DNA from: Clostridium guangxiense
GTDB taxonomy: Bacteria > Bacillota > Clostridia > Clostridiales > Clostridiaceae
NCBI RefSeq assembly: GCF_021043395.1
Contig: NZ_JAJNKE010000014.1
Location: 22,029-86,028 of the forward strand
Length of the DNA stretch: 64,000 nucleotides
Direction: 5' to 3'
The position numbers and the translations under genes are program-made. A model generated the notes under the pieces. It did not search any database. It worked only from the letters and a program-made list of their open reading frames with translations, and was not told the DNA's origin. Below are positions 34,272-43,051 of the stretch, piece after piece. Position 1 is the first letter of the stretch. Every line of letters begins with the position of its first letter.

Positions 34272-36587
34272 ATGATTGATATATCTAAAGAAAACTTTAA
34301 GGAAGTAGAGGACTTTAAGGAAAAAGCGCAGCAGTATTTAAATAGCAAAATTGATCCTCTTAGATTCAAGGCTTTTAGAGTTTCTATGGGGGTGTACGAG
34401 CAAAGAGAAAAGGAAACTTACATGGTAAGGACTAGGATTCCAGGTGGATTTATAACATTAGATCAATTTAGAATCATAAGTAAACTTGGTGAGAAGTATT
34501 CACATGGTAAAATTCACCTCACGTCAAGAGAAGATGCGCAGTTTCATAAAGTTGAACTTAAAGATGTATATACAATAATGAAAGAACTTATAGAGAACGG
34601 AATACTAACTAAGGGGACAGGTGGAAATACAGTAAGAAACATTGAATGTTCTCCACTCTCAGGAGTTTCCTATGATGATGTTTTTGATGTTGAACCTTAT
34701 AAAAATAAAGTTACAAATTACCTAATAAAAGATCCAAGCACTATGAATCTTCCAAGAAAATATAAGATTGCTTTTTCAAATAGCAAAGAGGATACTGCTA
34801 ATGCCTCAATTTCGGATTTAGGATTTATAGCTGAAATAAAGGACGGAAAAAAAGGGTTTAAGATTTTTGCAGCAGGAGGACTTGGAGGAAAACCAAGGGC
34901 AGCTATAAAAATTGAAGATTTTATAGCTGCTAAGGATGTTTTATACTATGTAGTTGGCCTTAAGAGATTGTTCGAAAGAGAAGGAGACAGAACAAATAAA
35001 AGCAAAGCAAGAATAAGATTTATTTCGTACAGATTTGGAGATGAAAAGTTCAAGGAACTTCTTCATGATGAAGTTGTTAAATTAAAAAAAGAAGAAAATT
35101 TAGATTTAATAATTGATGAGAGCGGAAAAGAAAAAGTAAATTATGAAAAACTCGAATATATAGAAAATTTAGATGAAAAATATGAGAATGTGCTGTTCAA
35201 ACAAAAACAAAGTGGATATTATTCAGCTTACGTTCACCCCGAATGCGGAAATTTGAAAACAGATGATTTAAATAAAGTTTTAGATTTTATAAGTAAACTT
35301 GATTATAGGACATCTATAAGATTAACTAATACTCAAGGATTTTTTATAAGAGATTTAAAGGGAAATGACGCTGTTAAACTTGCAGGGATAATAGAAGCTT
35401 TTTCATCAAATATAAATTTATTTAATTCCTCAACCTGTGCAGGAGCTTCAACTTGTCAGCTTGGACTTTGCTTGTCGCAGAATTTACTTGTAGCAATAAA
35501 AGAAAGCTTTAAGACTGCTGATGCAAAAGTTAAAAAGGCACTTCCTAAAATATATATATCTGGATGTTTAAATTCATGTGCTCAGCATGAAAAAGGAGCA
35601 ATAGGTTTAAATGGAAGAGCTAGCAGAACAGATGATGGCTTGGTTCCTATGTACACAGTTTCCTTTGGAGGCTATTTAGGTTTTAATGGAGCAAAACTGG
35701 CAGAAGCTTTTGGTGACGTTCCAGCTAGAAAAATTCCAAAGTATCTTTTAAAGCTTGCAGAATTTAAAGTTAAAACTGGGTATGAAGATTTTTATGAATT
35801 TTTAAATGATAAAAAAGACGAGATAAAAAGTCTTACAAAAGAGTTTGGAAATATAGAAAGTTATTCTGAAAATCCAGACTTGTATTATGACTTTAAAGCA
35901 AACAAAAAATTCTCGCTTGAAGGTAGAGGAAAAGGTGAATGCAGTACAGGTGTGCTTGATGTAATAAAAATGGATATATCAAATGCGGAAGCTTATATTG
36001 CGGAATATGGTAGTTCAAAGGAAAATTTAAAGTTGTATGAAGCAGCACTTTCAGCTTGTAGAGCACTTTTAATATTAAAGGGAATTGATACAACAAAGGA
36101 AAGAGAAATATTCAGTGAGTTTATAGATAACTTTGTAAATGAAGGATATTTAAATAAAAACACAAAAGGTTTAATAGACAGTCTTATAGATTTTAAAATG
36201 GGAGATATAGGTGACTTAAGTGACAAGGTTTCTGAAGTAAGATATGTGGTTAAAAGGGTTAAAGATATGTTTGAGTCTTTAGATGGAAAACTTGATATAA
36301 CCCTCCCTAAAGAAAATGAAGATCAAGTAAAGGAAGAAACTTTAGAAAAGAATGAAGGAAATGAATATAAAATTGTTGATTTCAGAGGAGTAAAATGTCC
36401 TATAAATTTTGTTAAGGTAAAGATAGAACTTTCAAAGGTCAAATCGGGAAACAGGCTTGGAGTTTATTTAGATGATGGAGATCCTATAACTAATGTTCCT
36501 AGAAGTGTAGAAAAAGAAGGAAATAAAATAATATCTATTGATACGAATTATGATGGATACAACCTTCTTGTAATTGAAAAAAAGTAA
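34272..36587 (+). CDS. Siroheme sulfite reductase with C-terminal TusA domain
   Basis: The 771-residue fusion starts with a nitrite/sulfite reductase hemoprotein module (two ferredoxin-like parts) with the 4Fe-4S/siroheme cysteines in TCAGASTCQLGLC and CLNSCAQHEKGA. A helical stretch of about 100 residues (about 575-680) follows, then a TusA/SirA domain at about 697-771 (VDFRGVKCPINFVKVKIEL) with its active cysteine. It should reduce sulfite to sulfide and perhaps pass the sulfur on through the TusA cysteine. An in-frame GTG at 34263 overlaps the ribosome binding site agaggtg; I use ATG 34272. Siroheme genes are not in the window. Confidence 0.88.
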   Translation: MIDISKENFKEVEDFKEKAQQYLNSKIDPLRFKAFRVSMGVYEQREKETYMVRTRIPGGFITLDQFRIISKLGEKYSHGKIHLTSREDAQFHKVELKDVYTIMKELIENGILTKGTGGNTVRNIECSPLSGVSYDDVFDVEPYKNKVTNYLIKDPSTMNLPRKYKIAFSNSKEDTANASISDLGFIAEIKDGKKGFKIFAAGGLGGKPRAAIKIEDFIAAKDVLYYVVGLKRLFEREGDRTNKSKARIRFISYRFGDEKFKELLHDEVVKLKKEENLDLIIDESGKEKVNYEKLEYIENLDEKYENVLFKQKQSGYYSAYVHPECGNLKTDDLNKVLDFISKLDYRTSIRLTNTQGFFIRDLKGNDAVKLAGIIEAFSSNINLFNSSTCAGASTCQLGLCLSQNLLVAIKESFKTADAKVKKALPKIYISGCLNSCAQHEKGAIGLNGRASRTDDGLVPMYTVSFGGYLGFNGAKLAEAFGDVPARKIPKYLLKLAEFKVKTGYEDFYEFLNDKKDEIKSLTKEFGNIESYSENPDLYYDFKANKKFSLEGRGKGECSTGVLDVIKMDISNAEAYIAEYGSSKENLKLYEAALSACRALLILKGIDTTKEREIFSEFIDNFVNEGYLNKNTKGLIDSLIDFKMGDIGDLSDKVSEVRYVVKRVKDMFESLDGKLDITLPKENEDQVKEETLEKNEGNEYKIVDFRGVKCPINFVKVKIELSKVKSGNRLGVYLDDGDPITNVPRSVEKEGNKIISIDTNYDGYNLLVIEKK

Positions 36588-36605
36588 AAACAAGGAGGAA
36601 AAGCT

Positions 36606-37835
36606 GTGAAATTTTCAACAAAACTCATTCATGGTAACTATAATTTGGAGAATAGCGGCGCTACAAACGCAGCTATATATATGTCAAATGCCTACGCTCA
36701 TACATCTCCATATGAATTAGAAAATATATTTCAGGGAAAGGCCATGGGATATGCTTATACAAGAATATCAAATCCAACAGTAATGACTTTAGAAAGAAGA
36801 CTCGCAAGCTTGGAAGGTGGAGTTTGTGCTACAGCAGCAGCATCTGGAATGAGCGCCATATACATGGCAGTTACTAATGTTGTTTGTGCTGGAGATGAAA
36901 TAATAGCTGCTTCCGGCCTTTATGGTGGAACATATACTTTACTTTATGATTTAAAGGATATAGGCGTTAAAGTTAAATTTTTAGATACGCTTGATAGAGA
37001 AAGTCTTTTAACTGCAATAACCGATAAGACAAAGCTTGTATATGCAGAATCCATAGGAAATCCAAAACTTGATGTTCTTGACATTGAGGAGGTTGGAGAG
37101 GTTTGCAAAGACAATAATATAATTTTTATGGTGGATTCTACAATTTCAACTCCATATCTTCTAAATCCAATTAAATATGGAGCAGACATAGTAATTCATT
37201 CCACATCAAAATATATTAATGGGACATCAAATGCAATAGGTGGAATTATAGTTGATGGAGGCAGCAAAAAGTATAGGAATAAAAAATATAAGAATTTTCA
37301 CGAATTTGTAAATAAGTACGGAAGCTTTGCTTTTACTTCAAAACTTAAAAATTCAATAGGCAGAGATATTGGAGCATCAATGTCACCTTTTAATGCATTT
37401 TTAACTTTAACAGGAATAGAAACTCTTTCACTTAGAATGCAGCAGCATTGTAAAAATTCAGCTAAAGTAGCAAAGTTTCTTGAAAAAAATGAAAAGGTGA
37501 AATCAGTAAATTATCCTAATCTTGAGAGTTCAAAATATTATGACCTTGCTCAAAAGTATTATAAAGAAGGAGCATCAGGTATATTGACCTTCAGGCTTGG
37601 AAGTAAGGAAAAGGCATTTAAATTCATTGAAAATTTAAAACTAATATTAAATTTAACCAATATAGGAGATGCAAAAACTATAATAATCCATCCATCCTCC
37701 ACTATTTGTGCACATAATACTGAAAAGGAAAAAGAAGAAATGGCGGTTTACGATGATCTTTTAAGACTTTCTGTAGGCATTGAAGATGTAGAAGATATAG
37801 TGATGGATATAGAAAATGCACTTAAAGCAATTTGA
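36606..37835 (+). CDS. metY: O-acetylhomoserine sulfhydrylase-type PLP enzyme (sulfur-operon copy)
   Basis: The 409-residue protein belongs to the Cys/Met metabolism PLP family: YAYTRISNPTVMTLERRLASLEGG-type substrate loop (YTRISNPTVMTLERRLASLE), the PLP lysine (about 201) in HSTSKYINGTSNAIGG, and the C-terminal HPSSTICAHN. It should join a sulfur donor to O-acetylhomoserine to give homocysteine. In the Wolinella system the matching enzyme uses the carrier thiocarboxylate; gene context suggests the same. The start is GTG after acaaggaggaaa. It is clearly distinct from the copy at 49781, which has its own SAM riboswitch. Confidence 0.87.
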   Translation: MKFSTKLIHGNYNLENSGATNAAIYMSNAYAHTSPYELENIFQGKAMGYAYTRISNPTVMTLERRLASLEGGVCATAAASGMSAIYMAVTNVVCAGDEIIAASGLYGGTYTLLYDLKDIGVKVKFLDTLDRESLLTAITDKTKLVYAESIGNPKLDVLDIEEVGEVCKDNNIIFMVDSTISTPYLLNPIKYGADIVIHSTSKYINGTSNAIGGIIVDGGSKKYRNKKYKNFHEFVNKYGSFAFTSKLKNSIGRDIGASMSPFNAFLTLTGIETLSLRMQQHCKNSAKVAKFLEKNEKVKSVNYPNLESSKYYDLAQKYYKEGASGILTFRLGSKEKAFKFIENLKLILNLTNIGDAKTIIIHPSSTICAHNTEKEKEEMAVYDDLLRLSVGIEDVEDIVMDIENALKAI

Positions 37836-37845
37836 GGTGAAGAAT

Positions 37846-38439
37846 ATGAAAAGTACAAATATTCGCTGGCAACAAACCAAAATAAAAAGAGAAGACAGAG
37901 AAAAGCTACTTAAGCAAAAAGGAATAGCTTTATGGTTTACCGGACTTTCAGGTTCCGGTAAATCAACAATAGCCTCTAGGCTTGAGAGCGAACTTCACAA
38001 AAATGGATATCTTACTTACCTTTTAGATGGAGACAACTTAAGATATGGTTTAAACTCGGATCTTGGGTTTACAAGTGAAGATAGAACAGAAAATATAAGA
38101 AGAGTTTCTGAGGTTACAAAGTTATTTGTAGACTCCGGAATAATAACAATAACAACTTTTATATCTCCTTTTAAAAAAGATAGAACAAATGCAAGAGAAT
38201 TGCTTGGAAAAGATTTTATAGAGATTTATGTAAAATGTCCAATAGAAGAGTGTGAAAAAAGAGATCCAAAGGGAATATATAAAAAGGCAAGAGAAGGAAA
38301 AATAAAGGATTTTACAGGGATAGATTCAAAGTATGAGGCTCCAGAAAATCCGGAAATAGTAATTGAAACCTATAAGAACACAGAAGAAGGATGCGTAAAA
38401 AAAATAGTGGATTATTTGAAGGAAAATAAAATAATATAG
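37846..38439 (+). CDS. cysC: Adenylylsulfate (APS) kinase CysC
   Basis: The 197-residue kinase phosphorylates APS to PAPS. Walker A is intact (GLSGSGKSTIA, about 32-42), followed by DGDNLRYGLNSDLGF, the RRVSEV segment and the lid region KAREGKIKDFTGI. The ATG at 37846 follows gaggtgaag; the open frame begins at 37816 inside metY, without a site. Its presence is puzzling, because the reductase in this operon (AprAB) uses APS, not PAPS, and no PAPS reductase is seen. Confidence 0.93.
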   Translation: MKSTNIRWQQTKIKREDREKLLKQKGIALWFTGLSGSGKSTIASRLESELHKNGYLTYLLDGDNLRYGLNSDLGFTSEDRTENIRRVSEVTKLFVDSGIITITTFISPFKKDRTNARELLGKDFIEIYVKCPIEECEKRDPKGIYKKAREGKIKDFTGIDSKYEAPENPEIVIETYKNTEEGCVKKIVDYLKENKII

Positions 38440-38449
38440 GAGATCAAAA

Positions 38450-40135
38450 ATGAAATTATCGTGTGAAGTTTTAAAAACAGATATTCTCATAATAGGAGGT
38501 GGAGCGGCAGGATGTTTTGCAGCACTAAGTGCTTCTCAAAAACCTAGTATTCAGATAATAATTGTAGATAAAACTAATATAAAAAGAAGCGGATGTCTTG
38601 CTGCTGGAGTAAATGCATTAAATGCTTATATCTCAGAAGATGAAACGCTAGATTCTTTTGTAGACTATGTAAAAAATGAATTTAATGATGTGGTGAGGGA
38701 GGATTTGGTTTATACCATTGCAAAGAGGCTTAATGAGGTAACGAATAAAATAGAAAAAATGGGACTCACTATTTTAAAGGATGAGAGTGGAAATTACGTT
38801 TCAAGAGGAAAGAGAAGCATAAAAATAAATGGTGAAAATATAAAACCTATTTTGGCTAAAGCTGTTTATGATAGAGAAAATATAAGAGTTTTAAATGAAG
38901 TAAATATAGTTGATTATATCATTAAAGCTGGAGAAGTAATAGGAGCTTTTGGATTTTCCATAAGTGAAGAAAAAGTGTATGTAATTTACTCCAAGGCAGC
39001 AATATGTACAACAGGAGGTGCTGCAGGCATATATAAGCCCAATAATCCTGGATTTTCAAGACACAAAATGTGGTATTCACCTTTCAATACAGGAGCAGGC
39101 TATGCAATGGGAATAAGGGCAGGAGCAGAAATGACCACTTTTGAAATGAGATTTATTGCACTTAGATGTAAAGATACAATTGCACCAACAGGAACTATAG
39201 CTCAAGGTGTTAAAACACCACAGATTAATGGAAATTTGGAGGAATACGTAAAAAGGTATGGGAAGCCAACTACTATTAACAGACTTTACAGCACAGTTAT
39301 GGAAAATGTAAATGGAAAGGGTCCTTGCTATTTAAAGACACAGGGTATCACAGAAAGCCAAGTTCAGGATTTATTTAAAGCTTATCTCAATATGGCACCT
39401 TCTCAAGCTTTAAGTTGGTTTGATAGAAAAATAGATCCCTCAAAAGAAAATATTGAAGTAGAAGGAACAGAACCTTATATAGTAGGTGGACATGGAGCTA
39501 GCGGATATTGGATTGACACAAATAGAAAAACAAGTATGAATGGTCTTTATGCAGCTGGGGATGTTGCTGGAGGAAGTCCTAAAAAGTATGTAACAGGATG
39601 TTTTGCAGAGGGAGAAATAGCTGCATTAAGTGCACTTAAGGATATAGAAAATAAAAAATTGAGAATCATGTCGCAGAATGAAATAAATAAAAAAATAGAA
39701 CACTTAGAAAAGTTTTTTACTAATGAAAGTCAATTTAAAGTAGAAGAACTTGAAGAAGCAATGCAAAAGGTTATGGATGAGTATTGTGGTGGTATATCAG
39801 AAAACTATGGGTATACATATAAAAAACTTGTTATAGGTGAAAAAAGAATTGATGAACTTTTACAGCTTTCAAAAGACTTAAGAGCAGATGATTTACATGA
39901 ACTTTTATTTATATATGAACTTATTGATAGGCTGTATGTTGCAAAGATAGTCATAGCACATTTAAAGGCAAGAAAAGAAACAAGGTGGAAATGCTATGAG
40001 CAAAATAGAGATTATCCAGAAAAAGATGATACTAATTGGCGTAAGTACGTAAATTCTATTTATAAAGATGGAAGAGTGAATATAGTATTTAGGGACCTTG
40101 TTGAAAGGAAGGAAGTTTATGAGCATAAAAATTGA
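38450..40135 (+). CDS. aprA: APS reductase alpha subunit AprA-like flavoprotein
   Basis: The 561-residue FAD protein has the dinucleotide fold IIGGGAAGCFAAL (about 15-27), the AprA-type SGCLAAGVNALNAYI, the substrate-region GHGASGYWID and the second FAD motif AAGDVAGGSPKKYVTG. AprAB reduces APS to sulfite and AMP; it is best known from dissimilatory sulfate reducers but here sits among assimilatory genes. It is about 100 residues shorter than dissimilatory AprA, as I know that family. The ATG follows taggagatc. It overlaps the AprB-like gene by 17 bases. Confidence 0.88.
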   Translation: MKLSCEVLKTDILIIGGGAAGCFAALSASQKPSIQIIIVDKTNIKRSGCLAAGVNALNAYISEDETLDSFVDYVKNEFNDVVREDLVYTIAKRLNEVTNKIEKMGLTILKDESGNYVSRGKRSIKINGENIKPILAKAVYDRENIRVLNEVNIVDYIIKAGEVIGAFGFSISEEKVYVIYSKAAICTTGGAAGIYKPNNPGFSRHKMWYSPFNTGAGYAMGIRAGAEMTTFEMRFIALRCKDTIAPTGTIAQGVKTPQINGNLEEYVKRYGKPTTINRLYSTVMENVNGKGPCYLKTQGITESQVQDLFKAYLNMAPSQALSWFDRKIDPSKENIEVEGTEPYIVGGHGASGYWIDTNRKTSMNGLYAAGDVAGGSPKKYVTGCFAEGEIAALSALKDIENKKLRIMSQNEINKKIEHLEKFFTNESQFKVEELEEAMQKVMDEYCGGISENYGYTYKKLVIGEKRIDELLQLSKDLRADDLHELLFIYELIDRLYVAKIVIAHLKARKETRWKCYEQNRDYPEKDDTNWRKYVNSIYKDGRVNIVFRDLVERKEVYEHKN

Positions 40136-40433
40136 TGTAAATAAGTGCGTCTCCTGTGGAAAATGTATAGAAGTATGCCCTGGAAGTTTACTCCTTAAAA
40201 ACGAAAATGGAAAAGCCTTTATAAGATATCCTAAAAATTGTTGGGGATGCACCGCTTGCCTTAAGGAATGTAAGTTAGGAGCCATAAAATATTATCTTGG
40301 AGCAGATATTGGGGGGAATGGTTCTACTATGTATGTTACTCAAAATGGTGAAAGTTTAGAGTGGCGCCTGGAAAGCAAAGATGGCAGGAAAGTTGTAATA
40401 ACAACAAATAGTAAAGAAGCAAATAAATATTAA
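40119..40433 (+). CDS. aprB: APS reductase beta subunit AprB-like ferredoxin
   Basis: The 104-residue iron-sulfur protein has two 4Fe-4S sets: CVSCGKCIEVCPG and CWGCTACLKECKLGA. The C-terminal part (STMYVTQNGESLEWRLES, then VVITT) resembles AprB, whose tail wraps AprA, but it is shorter. It should carry electrons to the AprA flavin. The open frame begins at 40098; I start at ATG 40119 after gaaaggaaggaag. It overlaps the end of aprA, consistent with a coupled two-subunit enzyme. Confidence 0.9.
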   Translation: MSIKIDVNKCVSCGKCIEVCPGSLLLKNENGKAFIRYPKNCWGCTACLKECKLGAIKYYLGADIGGNGSTMYVTQNGESLEWRLESKDGRKVVITTNSKEANKY

Positions 40434-40445
40434 GGGGGCATTATT

Positions 40446-41477
40446 ATGAAAAGAAATAAAAGCATTTTAAGCTTTATTTTGAGCTTTATAATGTTAGGAG
40501 CATTAAGTGGATGTGGTGTTAAAGGCAATAAAGAACTTTCAGAAGTTAAAATTGCATACTTCCCCAATATAACACACTCTCAGGCATTGCTTGAAAAGGA
40601 AGATGGCTCGCTTCAAAAAGCTTTAGGAAATAAAATCAAGGTAAACTGGCAAAAGTTTAATGCAGGTTCATCAGAAGTGGAGGCTTTTTTAGCAGGAGAA
40701 GTAGATATCGGATATATAGGACCTGGACCAGCAATAAATGGTTATACAAAATCAAAGGGTGAAATGCAGGTGATTGCGGGAGGTGCAGATGCGGCAGCTA
40801 TACTTGTAAGTAGAAAAGATTCAAACATAAAAAGTGTAAAAGATTTAAGTGGAAAAAAAGTGGCTATACCTCAATTTGGAAATACTCAAGATTTAAGTTT
40901 AAGAATACTCTTAGATCAAAATGGATTAAAAGATAAAACAAAAGGTGGAACTGTAGAAATTGTTCAAGCTGAGAATCCAGACATAAAAACACTTTTAGAT
41001 AAGGGATCAATTGATGCAGCGCTAGTTCCAGAACCTTGGGGTTCAAGACTTGTTAAAGAAGTAGGAGCAAAGGTTGTACTAGATTATGATAAAGTTTGGA
41101 AAAATGGAAAATATCCAACGGCCGTTGTAGTGGCGAGAAAAGATTTCATAAAAAACCATAGTGACATAGTAGAAAAGTTCTTAAAAATCCATATTCAAAA
41201 AACAAAGAGCATTAATGAGAATACTGCTAAAACCGAAGATGCAATAAATAAAGAGTTGAAAGAGATAACTGGTAAAACTTTAGATAAAGATATTTTAGAT
41301 TCCTCATTTAAGAGAATAAAAGTTACTAATAATCCTGAAAAAGAGGCAATTAGTGATATGGCGAATTGGTCCTTGAAGGAAGGTTTTATAAAAAAGAAAG
41401 CAGATCTTAAAGATATGTTTGACTTCAATATTTTAAATAAGATTTTAAAAAGTCAAGGGGAAAGTGAAATCAATTAA
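40446..41477 (+). CDS. SsuA/TauA-type substrate-binding lipoprotein
   Basis: The 343-residue product has a lipobox (ALSGC, Cys22) and an NMT1/TauA-type binding domain: KIAYFPNITHSQAL near the start, EVDIGYIGPGPAINGY, and LVPEPWGSRL. The family takes up sulfonates, nitrate, bicarbonate and similar anions. In this operon, which begins with ATP sulfurylase substrates, I infer sulfate or a related sulfur oxyanion. The ATG follows aagggggcatt. It overlaps the open frame of the ATPase gene, but not its likely start. Confidence 0.87.
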   Translation: MKRNKSILSFILSFIMLGALSGCGVKGNKELSEVKIAYFPNITHSQALLEKEDGSLQKALGNKIKVNWQKFNAGSSEVEAFLAGEVDIGYIGPGPAINGYTKSKGEMQVIAGGADAAAILVSRKDSNIKSVKDLSGKKVAIPQFGNTQDLSLRILLDQNGLKDKTKGGTVEIVQAENPDIKTLLDKGSIDAALVPEPWGSRLVKEVGAKVVLDYDKVWKNGKYPTAVVVARKDFIKNHSDIVEKFLKIHIQKTKSINENTAKTEDAINKELKEITGKTLDKDILDSSFKRIKVTNNPEKEAISDMANWSLKEGFIKKKADLKDMFDFNILNKILKSQGESEIN

Positions 41478-41490
41478 GGGAGGTAGAAAC

Positions 41491-42330
41491 TTGAGTATTG
41501 AAATAAAGGGTATAAGTAAAGATTTTATTTCAAAAGAAAAGACCACACATACTCTTGAAAGTATAGATCTTTCTATAAATGATGGAGAATTTGTATGTAT
41601 ACTTGGACCATCGGGCTGTGGAAAATCAACACTGTTAAATGTAATAGCAGGTCTTGAAGCGCCAAGTAGTGGAAAAGTTTATTTAGATGATGATGAAATA
41701 ACAAAACCAGGACCTGATAGAGCATTTATGTTTCAAGATTCCGCACTATTTCCATGGCTTAAGGTAATAGATAATGTGGAATTTGGAATGAAGGTAAAAA
41801 ATGTACCCAAGGAAGAAAGGCGAGAAAAGGCTTTAAAATATCTTAAGATGGTTCACCTTACGAAGTTTCAAAATTCATATATACACGAGCTTTCTGGTGG
41901 AATGAGGCAGAGAGTTGCTCTTGCAAGGGCATTAACCCTCGATTCAAAGGTACTGCTTATGGATGAACCATTTTCGGCACTTGATAGCCAAACTAAAAGT
42001 ATACTTCAGCTTCAACTCCAAAATATATGGTGGGAAACTAAAAAAACCATAGTTTTTGTAACCCATAATGTAGAAGAAGCAGTGCTTCTTGCAGATAGAG
42101 TTGTCGTTATGTCAGCTAACCCAGGAAAAATAAAAAAGATATTTGATATAAAATTAGCAAGACCAAGAAAAGCGCAAAGTGTAGATCTTGCATATGTTTC
42201 AAATGAAGTTATGAAAGAACTTAAGGAGGAGGTTGAGAAAGTTGCAAAAGCTGAGTACGACAGTGATTGGAGTATTGAAAAAAGTGATGTTTTATATAAT
42301 CCTAATAATGATATGGGAGCTGGTTTATAA
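41491..42330 (+). CDS. SsuB/TauB-type ABC transporter ATPase
   Basis: The roughly 279-residue ATPase has Walker A GPSGCGKST, signature ELSGGMRQRVALARAL, Walker B VLLMDEPFSALD and the H-loop THNVEEAVLL. It energises the neighbouring TauT/NitT-family permease. The frame opens at GTG 41464, but the ribosome binding site (gggaggt, 41478-41484) places the start at TTG 41491. Its last about 90 bases overlap the likely start of the permease gene. Confidence 0.9.
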   Translation: MSIEIKGISKDFISKEKTTHTLESIDLSINDGEFVCILGPSGCGKSTLLNVIAGLEAPSSGKVYLDDDEITKPGPDRAFMFQDSALFPWLKVIDNVEFGMKVKNVPKEERREKALKYLKMVHLTKFQNSYIHELSGGMRQRVALARALTLDSKVLLMDEPFSALDSQTKSILQLQLQNIWWETKKTIVFVTHNVEEAVLLADRVVVMSANPGKIKKIFDIKLARPRKAQSVDLAYVSNEVMKELKEEVEKVAKAEYDSDWSIEKSDVLYNPNNDMGAGL

Positions 42331-43039
42331 GATTTTTGTTGATGTTTTAACTATATGGAAGCCATACACTTTTTCATCACCAGTTGAAGTTTTGAACACG
42401 CTTATAGGATTAATAAAAGATAATACTTTGTTTATAGCCATAATAACAAGCTTAAAAAGACTTGTTATAGGATATGTTATATCAATTTTAATTGGAGTTG
42501 CAATTGGACTTATTATCGTAAAATACAAGTATATTGATGAAAATTTAAGTCCTTTAATATTAGGTTTTCAAACTATACCAAGTGTATGCTGGATTCCATT
42601 TGCTATTCTTTGGTATGGAATTAATGAAAACACAATATTATTTGTTACTGTAATTGGTTCTATCTTTTCAATAGCTATATCAACAGAGTCCGGTATAAAG
42701 AATGTAAATCCAATTTATATTAAAGCGGCAAAAACCATGGGAGCAGGAGGAAGAAAGCTTTATTTTGATGTGATAATTCCTGCAGCTATGCCGCAAATAG
42801 TATCTGGAATGAAACAGGGATGGTCTTTTGCTTGGAGAGCACTTATGGCTGGAGAAATGCTGTCAGGTACTAAAGGATTAGGCCAAGTACTTATGGCAGG
42901 AAGAGATTTAGGAGATATAAGTCAAGTAATGGCAGTTATGATTGTAATAGTTGCTTTTGGACTTGTTTTTGATAAATTGCTGTTTGGGAAAATTGAACAA
43001 AATGTTAGATATAAATGTGGTCTTGAAAATAAGAATTAG
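42242..43039 (+). CDS. SsuC/TauC-type ABC transporter permease
   Basis: The product of about 265 residues has six membrane helices and the permease EAA-type loop AAKTMGAGGRKLYFDVIIPAAMP-like segment (AAKTMGAGGRKLYFDVIIPA). It is the channel of the SsuABC-like transporter. The start is uncertain: TTG 42233 is only one base after aaggaggagg, while TTG 42242 has a better spacing; either way it overlaps the ATPase gene by about 90 bases in another frame, unusually long but with coding signal in both. Confidence 0.85.
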   Translation: MQKLSTTVIGVLKKVMFYIILIMIWELVYKIFVDVLTIWKPYTFSSPVEVLNTLIGLIKDNTLFIAIITSLKRLVIGYVISILIGVAIGLIIVKYKYIDENLSPLILGFQTIPSVCWIPFAILWYGINENTILFVTVIGSIFSIAISTESGIKNVNPIYIKAAKTMGAGGRKLYFDVIIPAAMPQIVSGMKQGWSFAWRALMAGEMLSGTKGLGQVLMAGRDLGDISQVMAVMIVIVAFGLVFDKLLFGKIEQNVRYKCGLENKN

Positions 43040-43051
43040 GAGGAATTTAAA

